From contig JBKPHM010000026.1 of assembly GCA_046729855.1 (NCBI GenBank), positions 1 to 11,171 on the forward strand: DNA of 11,171 bases, read 5' to 3'. A program made the translations under genes and the position numbers. The stretch is from DATHSY01 sp046729855 (GTDB taxonomy: Bacteria > Actinomycetota > UBA4738 > HRBIN12). Below, one piece after another: positions 1 through 9,289 of the stretch (its first letter is position 1; each line of letters opens with the position of its first letter). The notes beneath the pieces were generated by a model. That model had not been told where the DNA came from and did no database searches. It was given only the letters and a program-made list of their open reading frames with translations.

Positions 1-275
1 AGGTCGAGCACGAGCTGCTCGGCCGCGTCGGTCGCGGGACGCGTCTCGCGCACGATGACGTCCACGGCGGTCTGGCCGGACCGAGCGATCGCGTCGAGGA
101 GACCGGGATCGAGCTTGGAGCCGTGGAACGACGCCCGCGCCGGCGCCGTGAGGCCCGTGACGAGCAGCGTCAGGGCCAGCAGCGCGGGGATGGCGGGGAT
201 GCGGGGCCGTTCGAACGTCCGGACGGCCGTCCCTCCGCCGGGGAACGCGCATCCCCTGCGCACCGCGGCCCTCAT
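1..275 (-). CDS. Secreted protein, N-terminal fragment, probable S8 (subtilisin-like) protease pro-region
   Basis: This reading frame is open from an ATG at 275 to the left window edge, so only about the first 91 residues are visible. A good ribosome binding site (GGGAGGA, 7 nt before the ATG) supports the start. The N-terminus has several arginines, a hydrophobic core at about residues 28-42 and an Ala-Arg-Ala cleavage site near residue 48, which is a typical Sec signal peptide. After it comes KLDPGLLDAI and, some residues later, VDVIVRE; this resembles the short inhibitor-like pro-domain of actinobacterial subtilisin-family proteases. The catalytic Asp, His and Ser would lie outside the window, so the protease call is inference from this short stretch. 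The gene lies downstream of mobA in the same direction but is separated by 184 bp and is probably a separate unit. Confidence 0.65.
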   Translation of the reverse strand, partial: MRAAVRRGCAFPGGGTAVRTFERPRIPAIPALLALTLLVTGLTAPARASFHGSKLDPGLLDAIARSGQTAVDVIVRETRPATDAAEQLVLD

Positions 276-459
276 CCCAACGTCCTCCCACCAGCGGACC
301 TGTTGGAGCCCCGGCACAGTCTCTACCGCCGCCGTCCTACGGCACATCGTCTTGTCGGGTAGTTCGGCGAGCGGGCCGGGGGATGCCATCAGCGCCGTAG
401 GTCCTAATCCCAACGCCGGACGGCGAGCCCGCCACGGCGATGGGCGGCGCAGCGATACG
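276..459 (-). other. Gene-free stretch with possible structured leader of the secreted protein
   Basis: This 184-bp stretch between mobA and the secreted-protein gene shows no convincing gene. Read on the minus strand it contains CCTACGGC (401-394) and GCCGTAGG (343-336), which can form a perfect 8-bp stem closing a loop of about 50 nt. The mobA stop sits in a short tandem repeat, GTCAGGTC twice (459-474 on the plus strand). I do not recognise a known riboswitch class and see no T-tract terminator. Confidence 0.35.
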
Positions 460-1074
460 TCAGGTCGTCAGGTCGGCGGGCGTGTCGACGTCGAACAGCG
501 TCCGGCCGTCGGGATCGAGCGAACGCCACGTCGCCTCGTCGATCGCCGCGATCCGCAGGGCGTCGAGCAACGTCCGCAGCCGCCGCTCGCCCGTACGGAC
601 CAGCCCGGCGACGACGGGCCGCGCCCGCCGGACGAGCAGCGCCACCGGCAGCGGCCGCAACCGGTCCCCATCCCGCAGCGCCGCGCCGTCCGCCCCGGAT
701 TCGCCGAGCGTGCGGACCAGCTCGAGCAGCACCGGGGGTGCCAGCTCGGGCATGTCCCCGCCGACGACCAGCGCCGACACGGCCGTCACGTTCGGCAGCG
801 CGGCGGCGAGGGCGGCGAGCGGCCCCTGCCCTTCCGTCGGATCGTGCTGGACGAGGAGCGGAATTCCCTTCGGCAGGTCGGGCCGGACATCGCCGGGAGC
901 CAACGTGACGAGCACCTCGCCGCAGACCTGGGAGAGCGCGAGGACGGCGTGGTGGAGCAGCGGCGCCCCCCGGTACGGCTCGCGGAGCTTGTCGCGCCCG
1001 AACCGCGTCGAGCCTCCGCCGGCGAGGACGATGCCGGTCACCGACGCGCCGGCGGACCCGGTGGCGGGGATCAC
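460..1074 (-). CDS. mobA: Molybdenum cofactor guanylyltransferase (MobA-like)
   Basis: MobA transfers GMP from GTP to molybdopterin, forming the molybdopterin guanine dinucleotide (MGD) cofactor of the DMSO-reductase family, to which formate dehydrogenase belongs. The 204-residue product has the family's N-terminal nucleotide-binding signature LAGGGSTRFGRDK at residues 17-29 and a GGDMPEL metal-binding motif at about 105-111; it ends with FDVDTPADL, typical of MobA C-termini. The length is normal. The GTG start at 1074 overlaps the stop of the iron-sulfur subunit gene as GTGA, the same junction type as the preceding one, suggesting translational coupling. A second GTG at 1041, just before the TGIVLAGG stretch, would give 193 residues and is also possible. 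As last gene of the formate dehydrogenase operon it presumably supplies that enzyme's cofactor. A related nucleotidyltransferase such as MocA is less likely, since the partner is a bis-MGD enzyme. Confidence 0.88.
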   Translation of the reverse strand: MIPATGSAGASVTGIVLAGGGSTRFGRDKLREPYRGAPLLHHAVLALSQVCGEVLVTLAPGDVRPDLPKGIPLLVQHDPTEGQGPLAALAAALPNVTAVSALVVGGDMPELAPPVLLELVRTLGESGADGAALRDGDRLRPLPVALLVRRARPVVAGLVRTGERRLRTLLDALRIAAIDEATWRSLDPDGRTLFDVDTPADLTT

Positions 1075-1978
1075 GCCCGCTGGTGTCCGTCCCCTTCCGG
1101 CGCCTGGACGGCCGGGATTGCCTCGCGTTCCTGCACGAACCGGAAACCGAAGCGGCCCTTGATGCAAAGATGCCCGGATGTGACTTCGTGGTCCAGCGGC
1201 GACGTAACCTTCACGATCGAGTTGTCCTGCACGTGCAGCTCCAGCGTGCATCCGACGCCGCAGTAGGGACAGATCGTCTCGGTGACGGTCTGCGCCGACG
1301 CATCCCAGGTGCCGGCCTCGCGCATCTCGTGCTCGCTCCGGAACATCAGCGCGCCCGTCGGACACACCCCGATGCAGTTCCCGCAGTAGACGCACGCCGA
1401 CTCGGGAAGCGGCACCTCCATCTCCGTGGAGATCCCGGCGTCGAACCCGCGCCCGGCGACGGCGATCGCGAACGTGTTCTGCGCGTCGGTTCCGCACGCC
1501 TCGACGCACTTGTAGCAGAGGATGCAACGCGAGTAGTCGCGGACGTACAGGTCGTTGTCGACCTTCACGGGCTGCGCGACCGTCTCGCGCGCCGCGCCGT
1601 GGCGGTCGGGGTCGGCGCCGTACTCGTGGATCCACCGCTTGACGTCGTCGGAGACGAGCGACAGGTCGACGGACGACGCGAGGAGCTCGAGCACCATTCG
1701 GCGCGATACCCGGACGCGCTCGGAGTCGGTGCGGACCTTCATCCCCGGCTCGATCGCGCGGGAGCACGCCGGTGCGAGCACGCGCGCGCCCTCGACCTCG
1801 ACGACGCAGACCCGGCACACGTTCACGGGCGTGAGGTTCTCCAGGTAGCAGAGCGTCGGCGTGTCGATCCCCTGCCCGCGACACGCCTCGAGGATCGTCG
1901 TCCCCTCCGGGACGCGGACGACCCTGCCGTCGATCTCGGCATCGACGAGGCGCCGCGGCGGCGCGAGCCTGACAGCGG

Positions 1979-1982
<4 letters not shown>
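1071..1982 (-). CDS. Formate dehydrogenase iron-sulfur subunit: 2Fe-2S, two 4Fe-4S and the molybdopterin-type 4Fe-4S domain
   Basis: The 303-residue product is equivalent to the N-terminal third of a full-length NAD-dependent formate dehydrogenase alpha chain (FdsA/FdhA type). It starts with a ferredoxin-like [2Fe-2S] domain with Cys45, 56, 59 and 73. Two ferredoxin [4Fe-4S] motifs follow, Cys153/156/159/163 and Cys197/200/203/207. At the C-terminus is the [4Fe-4S] motif that normally opens a molybdopterin oxidoreductase: CPYCGVGC (238-245), then GHLCIKGR with Cys273 and the conserved Lys275. The chain should wire electrons from the active site to the NuoF-like subunit. The His-Cys3 cluster motif usually found after the 2Fe-2S domain is missing; residues 103-125 hold no cysteine. 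The GTG start at 1982 overlaps the stop of the preceding gene as GTGA, with GGGGG 6 nt upstream. An open frame continues upstream to 2453, but that part overlaps the NuoEF gene and looks non-coding. Confidence 0.9.
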
Positions 1983-3832
<1,850 letters not shown>

Positions 3833-3842
3833 GCCGCTCCTC

Positions 3843-5774
3843 TCACGACTCGCTCCCGCCGGCCAGGGCCGGCTCCTCGACCTTGTCGATCCGCACGGCG
3901 CTGGCCTTGAACTCGGCGGTCCCCGACTTCGGGTCCCACGCGTCGATCGTGAGCGCGTTGGTGTCCACCTCGTCCGGGAAGTGCAGCGTCATGAACGCGA
4001 GTCCGGGTCGCAGCGAGCGATCGATCCCCACCGGCGCCTCGACCTTGCCCCGTCGCGACGACACCAACACGCGATCGCCGTCCGACAGCCCGTAGCGTTC
4101 GGCGTCCTCCGGCGAGACGCAGATCGCCTCGCGGCGTCGCAGCGGCGAGCGGTAGAGGCCGCTCTGAACGCCCGTGTTGAACGAGTCCAGACGCCGCCCC
4201 GTCGTGAGCCGGATCGGGAACTCCTCGCTCAGCTCGTCGACCGGCGGCTCGAACGGCACGACACTGAAGGGCGCAGGCGCGCCCCGCTGCTGCGGGTCCT
4301 CTTCCCAGAGCCTGGCGTGCAGGAACTTCGTCCCGGGATGGCCCTCGTCCGGACAGGGCCACTGGATCCCGCCGAGGGCCTCGAGCCACTCGTACGTCAT
4401 CCCGCGGTGCATCGGCGAGAGCGAGCGCAGCTCGTCCCACGCGCTCCGCGCGGTGACCTCACCCCAGTCGCGGCCCAGCCGACGCGCCACCTGCGAGAGG
4501 ATCCAGATGTCGTCGCGGGCGTCGCCCGGCGGATCGAGCGCCTTCCGCACTCGCTGCACGCGGCGCTCGCTGCTGGTGACCGTCCCCTCGGCCTCGGCCC
4601 ACGCCGCCGAGGCCGGGAGCACGACGTCGGCGAGCTCGGCCGTCTGCGTTAGGAGGATGTCCTGCACGATCAGGCAGTCCAGGCCCTCGAGCAGGTGACG
4701 CGCCCGGGTCACGTCGGCCTCCGAGGTCGCGGGGTTCTCACCGATCACGTACAGGGCCCGGAGCGTGCCCTCCTCCATGCCCTCGAACATCTTCGTGAGG
4801 TGCCGCCCGTACTTGGGCGGGACCGCGCAGTCCCACGCGGCCTCGAACCGCGCCCGCGCCTCGGCGTCCTTCTCGATGTCCTGGAACCCTGGGAGCTTGT
4901 TCGGGATCGCGCCCATATCACCGCCGCCCTGCACGTTGTTCTGGCCGCGCAGCGGGTTCAGACCGCTGCCGTAGCGGCCGACGTGGCCGCACAGCAGCCC
5001 CAGGTTGATCAGCGCCAGCACGTTGTCGACGGCGTTGTGGTGCTCGGTGATCCCGAGCGTCCAGCAGACCTGCGCCCTGTCGGCCCGCGCGTACGCGTGC
5101 GCGAAGTCCCGGATCACCGCCGCGGGGACGCCCGTGACGCGCTCCCCCTCGGCCAGCGTCCATTGCTCGACCGATGCCGCGTACTCCTCGAACCCGGTCG
5201 TCCCTCGCTCGATGAACGCCCGGTTGTGCAGGCCCGCGCGGATGATCTCGCGCGCCATCGTGTTCGACAGCGCGATGTCGGACCCGACGTCGATCCCGAG
5301 CCAGACGTCCGCCCACTCGGCCGAGGATGTCCGACGCGGGTCCACCACCACTAATCGGGCGCCGTTTCGGACGCCCCGCAGGATGTGGTGGAAGAAGATC
5401 GGGTGCGTGTCGCGCGCGTTCGACCCCCACAGGACGATGAGGTCGGTGTGCTCGACCTCCTCGTACGAGCTGGTCCCGCCTCCGGCTCCGAACACCGTCG
5501 CCAGACCGACGACGCTGGGAGCGTGTCAGGTGCGGTTGCAGCTGTCGATGTTGTTGCTGCCGAGGACCTGACGCATGAACTTCTGCGCGACGAAGTTCAT
5601 CTCGTTCGTGGCCTTCGAGCAGCTGAACAGGCCGACCCCGTCGCCGCCGTTCCGCTCGCGCGCGGCGCGGAGCCCGGCGGCGGCCCGGTCGAGGGCCTCC
5701 TCCCAGCTCACGACCCGCAGGACGCCGCCCTCGCGGACCATCGGCTCGGTCAGTCGCGTCTGCCCGTTGCGCAT
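3843..5774 (-). CDS. fdhA: Formate dehydrogenase catalytic (molybdopterin) subunit, selenocysteine-containing, without its own 4Fe-4S domain
   Basis: This subunit holds the bis-MGD active site that oxidises formate to CO2 or does the reverse. From ATG 5774, with GGAAGGGGG about 8 nt upstream, the frame runs to 3843 with one internal UGA (codon 83, 5528-5526), giving 643 residues if read as selenocysteine. The UGA lies in SCNRT-U-HAPSVVGL, the known active-site context of selenocysteine formate dehydrogenases, followed by conserved His84. Arg276 in LRGQNNVQG is 193 residues after U83, the spacing I recall for Sec140 and Arg333 of E. coli FdhF. The C-terminal part from about residue 530 is a molybdopterin-dinucleotide-binding domain (RLTTGRRLDSFNTG). 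The usual N-terminal Cys-rich [4Fe-4S] domain is absent and is found instead in the iron-sulfur subunit at 1071-1982. First gene of the operon. Gene finders will probably start it at GTG 5495 or split it in two. Confidence 0.9.
5496..5528 (-). promoter_or_regulatory. Selenocysteine UGA and bacterial SECIS-like hairpin
   Basis: Read on the minus strand, the UGA codon (5528-5526) is followed after 11 nt by CGUCGUC-GGUCU-GGCGACG (5514-5496). This folds into a 7-bp stem with a 5-nt loop; no mismatch is needed and all seven pairs are Watson-Crick or one G-U. From memory, the E. coli fdhF SECIS has the same 11-nt spacing and the same GGUCU in its loop, which is the SelB-binding part. Both spacing and loop support recoding rather than termination. 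Confidence 0.82.
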
Positions 5775-5789
5775 CGACCGACCCCCTTC

Positions 5790-5820
5790 CACCGAACCGT
5801 TTCGGTGTCCACCTATCCTA
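5790..5820 (-). promoter_or_regulatory. Candidate operator and -10 region of the formate dehydrogenase operon
   Basis: An 18-bp perfect inverted repeat, CACCGAA-CCGT-TTCGGTG (plus strand, 5790-5807), lies 16 bp before the fdhA ATG. Just upstream on the minus strand is TAGGAT (5820-5815), a possible -10 box that would put the transcription start at the edge of the repeat. No good -35 box is visible, so the promoter part is weak. The repeat could be an operator or a leader hairpin. Confidence 0.4.
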
Positions 5821-5911
5821 TGACCGGTCCGGCGACAGGCCCACGGCGGCGACCTACTACCCGACCGGACCGCGAGGGCGGGACGGGGGACCTTCGCTCG
5901 AATGCGTTGCG

Positions 5912-5935
5912 CCGGTTCGCCCACGCCCGAACCGG
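5912..5935. repeat. Inverted repeat in the fdhA / DUF6766 divergent region
   Basis: CCGGTTCG (5912-5919) and CGAACCGG (5928-5935) are perfect 8-bp arms around an 8-nt spacer. The half-site CGAACCG also occurs at 5793-5799 in the operator candidate next to fdhA. A shared regulator binding both flanks of this divergent region is possible but not shown. Confidence 0.45.
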
Positions 5936-5940
5936 GTACC

Positions 5941-5962
5941 TCCCTCCGCGTCGGAGGAGGGA
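5941..5962 (+). promoter_or_regulatory. Leader hairpin covering the ribosome binding site of the DUF6766 gene
   Basis: TCCCTCC (5941-5947) is exactly complementary to GGAGGGA (5956-5962), and the latter is the ribosome binding site for the ATG at 5969. The 7-bp hairpin would hide the site in the mRNA. A competing register with the overlapping GGAGGA is also possible. Confidence 0.4.
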
Positions 5963-5968
5963 CCCGCT

Positions 5969-6409
5969 ATGGAGGTCGTCGCGCTGATCGTCTCGGTCGT
6001 CGTGCTCGCCGTCGTGACGGGCTACCTGATCGGTTCGATGGTGAAGAGCATCGTCGATGAGCGGCGGAACCAGAACATCAAGAAGATCTGGAAGAACTTC
6101 GGGCTGAGCATCGCCTTCTGCATTCTGTTCCTCGTCTCGTGGGGGGCACAGGCCGTCGCCGAATGGCAACAGTACGCGGAGGACCAGCACACGCACGGGG
6201 AACCCGTCGTCGCGAGCGAGTACTTCGTCGAGTTCGCGCAGTCCACGCTCGAGAACTGGCAGTCCGAGTTCCTCCAACTGTTCTCGTTCGTCGTGCTCTC
6301 CGCCGTCCTGATCCATCGCGGCAGCGCCGAGTCTAAGGACAGCGACGAGCGAATCGAGACGATCCTGCGTCGGATCGAGCAGAAGCTGGACGAGAAGGAG
6401 GCTGCGTAG
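5969..6409 (+). CDS. DUF6766-family small membrane protein
   Basis: The 146-residue product has three hydrophobic segments: about residues 3-23, 45-66 and 100-118. The stretch ENWQSEFLQL and the following HRGSAESKDSDE match what I recall of the DUF6766 family, which is widespread in actinobacteria and proteobacteria and has no known function. The first hydrophobic segment and the linker (about residues 1-40) seem to be an addition to the usual family start, which begins near the Asn-Phe-Gly-Leu-Ser segment. The C-terminus is charged and helical, perhaps a short coiled coil (IETILRRIEQKLDEKE). GGAGGAGGGA lies just upstream of the ATG. It stands alone on the plus strand between two formate dehydrogenase genes, convergent with fdhD (9 bp between stops). 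Its role here is unknown. Confidence 0.85.
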   Translation: MEVVALIVSVVVLAVVTGYLIGSMVKSIVDERRNQNIKKIWKNFGLSIAFCILFLVSWGAQAVAEWQQYAEDQHTHGEPVVASEYFVEFAQSTLENWQSEFLQLFSFVVLSAVLIHRGSAESKDSDERIETILRRIEQKLDEKEAA

Positions 6410-6418
6410 GCCCGGCCG

Positions 6419-7276
6419 TCAGCCGAGCGCGACGCGGTCGGGGTGCGTGTAGACGTTGAACCGGTCGTCGCGGACGAACCCGATGACCGTCATGCCCAGA
6501 CGCTCCGCCGCGTCGACGGCCAGACTCGACGGCGCGGAGACCGCCGCGACGATCGGGATGCCGGCGACGCCGGCCTTCTGCACGATCTCGAAGGACGACC
6601 GCCCCGACACGAACAGGATCCGCTCCGAGAGCGGCAGGTCGCCCGCGAGCAGCGCCTCCCCCACCACCTTGTCCACCGCGTTGTGTCGCCCGACGTCCTC
6701 CCGGAGCGCGAGGAGCCTGCCGTTCGGCGCGAACAGCCCGGCCGCGTGAAGACCGCCCGTCTGCTCGAACACGCGTTGAGCGCGCCGCAGCTCGCCGGGG
6801 AGACCCGAGATGACGTCGCGCGAGACCTCCGGGCCGTGCGGGACATGGGCGCACGTGACCTCGATGTGCTCGAGGGCGGCCTTGCCGCAGATCCCGCACG
6901 ACGACGTCGCGTAGAAGTTGCGCTTGAGCCGCTCGGCGTCGAACGGAGCAGTCAGCTCGACAGTCACGACGTTGTACTGCTGCTCCTCGGGCCCAAGGTC
7001 CTCGCAGTAGCTCACCCGCCGGATATCGTCGCGCGACCGGATCAGCCCCTCGGTGTACAGGAACCCCGCCGCGAGCTCGAAGTCGCCGCCCGGCGTCCGC
7101 ATCGTGACGGCGACCGGCATCGGTTCGGAGCCGGGGCCCTCCACCCGGATCTCCATCGGCTCCTCGGCCGCCAGGCGGTCGGCCCGCTCGTGCATCCGCC
7201 CGTCGCGGATCTCGCGCACCCGCGCCATCGTGACGTTGCGCCGGATCGGGATCGGCCGTGCCATCGCCACGATCAT
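6419..7276 (-). CDS. fdhD: Formate dehydrogenase accessory sulfurtransferase FdhD
   Basis: FdhD moves sulfur from a cysteine desulfurase to the molybdenum cofactor, giving the sulfido ligand that formate dehydrogenase needs for activity. The 285-residue product has the CxxC sulfur-carrying motif SSCGICGK (Cys127, Cys130) and the family motif EDVGRHNAVDKV (193-204), plus SGRSSFEIVQKA near residues 224-235. The length is typical. The start is uncertain: ATG 7276 and ATG 7264 are both in frame, and neither has a strong ribosome binding site; family members usually begin close to the second. Its presence beside the dehydrogenase operon fits the two acting together. It is transcribed separately from the operon, since the DUF6766 gene lies between on the other strand. 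Confidence 0.93.
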   Translation of the reverse strand: MIVAMARPIPIRRNVTMARVREIRDGRMHERADRLAAEEPMEIRVEGPGSEPMPVAVTMRTPGGDFELAAGFLYTEGLIRSRDDIRRVSYCEDLGPEEQQYNVVTVELTAPFDAERLKRNFYATSSCGICGKAALEHIEVTCAHVPHGPEVSRDVISGLPGELRRAQRVFEQTGGLHAAGLFAPNGRLLALREDVGRHNAVDKVVGEALLAGDLPLSERILFVSGRSSFEIVQKAGVAGIPIVAAVSAPSSLAVDAAERLGMTVIGFVRDDRFNVYTHPDRVALG

Positions 7277-7320
7277 CGCACCGGAGGGGCGTTCCGACGA
7301 GCGGACCGCGCGCCATGTGA

Positions 7321-7341
7321 GCGCTGACCTGGGGTCAGCGC
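7321..7341. repeat. 21-bp interrupted palindrome between fdhD and fhs
   Basis: GCGCTGACC (7321-7329) and GGTCAGCGC (7333-7341) are perfect 9-bp arms around TGG. It lies in the 141-bp divergent spacer between the fdhD start and the fhs start, about 77 bp before the fhs ATG. Its place suggests an operator for one or both genes. No clear -35/-10 pair was found beside it. Confidence 0.5.
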
Positions 7342-7417
7342 CGCGGCTTGGACCGCGACGGTATCCTCGGCGCGCCGGTTGAACCGCGGCTCAATGCCGC
7401 CGGGAGGTCGTTCGGGG

Positions 7418-9088
7418 ATGAAGAGCGGACTCGAGATCGCCCAAGAGGCGGTCCTCCGGCCGATCGCCGAAGTGGCAGCCGCTGCCGGGATCACCGAGGA
7501 CGAGCTCGAGCCGCACGGGCGCTACCGCGCAAAGGTGTCGCCCGCCGTCCTCGACCGGCTCCGCGACCGTCCGGACGCCAAGCTCATCATCACGACCGCC
7601 ATCACACCGACCAAGGCGGGTGAGGGAAAGACGACAACGTCGGTCTCGCTCACCCAGGGGCTCGGCCGGATCGGGGAACGCGCGATGCTCTGCCTGCGCG
7701 AGCCATCGATGGGGCCCGTGTTCGGCATCAAGGGCGGCGGCACCGGCGGCGGGTACGCGCAGGTCGTCCCGATGGAAGAGATCAACCTTCACTTCACCGG
7801 TGACTTCCACGCGGTCACGTCGGCGCACAACCTGCTCGCGGCGGCGCTGGACGCGTCGATCTACCACGGCAACCCGCACGGGATCGACGCGCAGACGATC
7901 ACGTGGCCGCGGACGCTCGACGTAAACGACCGTGAGCTGCGTTACACGGTCGTCGGCCTCGGCGGCAAGGCGCACGGCTACCCGCGCGAGAACCAGTTCG
8001 TCATCACCGCGGCGTCCGAGATCATGGCGGTGCTCGCGCTCGCCTCGGACCTCCACGACCTCCGCCGACGCCTCGGACGCATCGTGGTCGCGTCGACACA
8101 CGACGGCGACCCGGTCACCGCCGAAGACCTGAAGGTCGCCGGCGCGATGACCGTCGTGATGAAGGACACGATCCGTCCGAACCTGGTCCAGACGCTCGAG
8201 GGCCAGCCCGTGCTGATCCACGCGGGCCCATTCGGCAACATCGCGCACGCGAACAACTCGATCGTGGAAGACCGGATCGCGCTGAAGCTTGCGGGCTACG
8301 TCGTCACCGAGGCCGGCTTCGGCGCCGATCTCGGCTTCCAGAAGTTCTGCGACATCGTGTGCCGTACCGGTGGCTTCGTCCCGAGCGCGGCTGTCCTCGT
8401 CGCCACGGTCCGGGCGCTGAAGTCGCACGGCGGCATCGCGTTCGCAAACCTCGGCCGGGAGGATCTAGACGCGGTCCGCGTCGGCTCGGACAACCTCGCC
8501 GCGCACATCGAGATCGTGAGGATGTACGGACTCCCGTGCGTGGTCTCGATCAACCGCTTCCCCACCGACACGGACGCCGAGCTCGAGCTCGTCGACGAGC
8601 TGGCGACGAAGGTCGGCGCCGAGCGGGTCGTCTTGAACGAGGGGTTCGCCAGGGGAGGCGACGGCGCCATCGAGCTGGCGGAGGCCGTCATCGATGCGTG
8701 CGAGCAGCCGAACGGCTTCTCGTTCCTCACGCCGCCGGAGACGCCGCTCCGCGACCAGATCGAGGCGATCGCGACCCGGCTGTACGGCGCCGATGGGGTC
8801 GACTACATGCCGCAGGCCGAGGGGGACCTCGTCCGGCTGGACGCGCTCGGTTTCGGCACGATGCCCGTCTGCATGGCCAAGACGCACCTGTCGATCGCCC
8901 ACGACCATTCGCTGCTGAACCGCCCCCGAGGCTTCCGCCTGCCAATTCGGGGACTCGTGCCGAGCGCGGGCGCCGGGTTCGTGGTCGCGCTCTGCGGCGA
9001 CATGCAGCGCATGCCCGGCCTCGGCAGGACGCCAAACTTTACCGGCGTCGACATCGACGAGCGGGGCCGAACGGTCGGCCTGCTCTGA
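7418..9088 (+). CDS. fhs: Formate-tetrahydrofolate ligase
   Basis: The enzyme joins formate to tetrahydrofolate using ATP, giving 10-formyl-tetrahydrofolate in the cytoplasm. The product is 556 residues, the usual bacterial length. It has the P-loop TPTKAGEGKTT (63-73) and the family signature EPSMGPVFGIKGGGTGGGYA followed by QVVPMEEINLHFTGDFHA (95-132); the end, TPNFTGVDIDERGRTVGLL, is also typical. I chose ATG 7418 because MKSGLEIAQEA matches the family N-terminus and GGGAGG lies about 10 nt upstream; an in-frame start at 7379 would add 13 unlikely residues. The gene is alone on the plus strand, divergent from fdhD and 6 bp from the stop of the convergent small gene. Beside formate dehydrogenase it links CO2/formate to the folate C1 pool. 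Confidence 0.97.
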   Translation: MKSGLEIAQEAVLRPIAEVAAAAGITEDELEPHGRYRAKVSPAVLDRLRDRPDAKLIITTAITPTKAGEGKTTTSVSLTQGLGRIGERAMLCLREPSMGPVFGIKGGGTGGGYAQVVPMEEINLHFTGDFHAVTSAHNLLAAALDASIYHGNPHGIDAQTITWPRTLDVNDRELRYTVVGLGGKAHGYPRENQFVITAASEIMAVLALASDLHDLRRRLGRIVVASTHDGDPVTAEDLKVAGAMTVVMKDTIRPNLVQTLEGQPVLIHAGPFGNIAHANNSIVEDRIALKLAGYVVTEAGFGADLGFQKFCDIVCRTGGFVPSAAVLVATVRALKSHGGIAFANLGREDLDAVRVGSDNLAAHIEIVRMYGLPCVVSINRFPTDTDAELELVDELATKVGAERVVLNEGFARGGDGAIELAEAVIDACEQPNGFSFLTPPETPLRDQIEAIATRLYGADGVDYMPQAEGDLVRLDALGFGTMPVCMAKTHLSIAHDHSLLNRPRGFRLPIRGLVPSAGAGFVVALCGDMQRMPGLGRTPNFTGVDIDERGRTVGLL

Positions 9089-9094
9089 GCGGCG

Positions 9095-9283
9095 CTACCC
9101 AGCCAGCGAGACGTCGGCGCCGGCCTCGAGGCGGATCCAGACGGCCCTGGTGACGGCCTCGTTCCGCTCGAAGTCGAAGATCCCGGGGCCGTCGGGCGCG
9201 GCCTCCCAGATCGCGCCGCACGCAGGGCACGTCCAGATGGTCTGAGGCTTCGTCTCGTCCTTCGGCGGCGCGCAGGTGTGCAT
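9095..9283 (-). CDS. Small CPAC-containing protein, possible zinc ribbon
   Basis: The product has 62 residues. It has one CxxC knuckle (CPACGAIW, Cys19 and Cys22) and a further cysteine at position 4, so it could bind a metal through a partial ribbon or as a dimer. I do not recognise a named family. The start is well supported: GAGGAGGGACGG directly precedes the ATG at 9283. It is in the same direction as the GcvT-like gene, but a GC-rich hairpin and a 32-bp palindrome lie between them. Its stop is 6 bp from that of fhs. Function unknown. Confidence 0.72.
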   Translation of the reverse strand: MHTCAPPKDETKPQTIWTCPACGAIWEAAPDGPGIFDFERNEAVTRAVWIRLEAGADVSLAG

Positions 9284-9289
9284 CCGTCC

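Noticed and set aside
276..459. Cyclic-di-AMP (ydaO type) or other known riboswitch upstream of the secreted protein
   Set aside because: Short stretches such as CCGAA and CCGACA reminded me of ydaO, but the other conserved blocks are missing and the spacing does not fit.
55..1266. 403-codon plus-strand open frame
   Set aside because: It is antisense to mobA and the secreted-protein gene, low in complexity and has no domain.
5526..5528. Stop codon splitting the catalytic subunit into two genes or a pseudogene
   Set aside because: Protein similarity continues in the same frame across it, the position is the known selenocysteine site, and a SECIS-like hairpin follows.
7277..7417. tRNA-Sec or other small RNA gene in the fdhD-fhs spacer
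   Set aside because: The spacer has no cloverleaf or acceptor-stem pairing beyond the palindrome.
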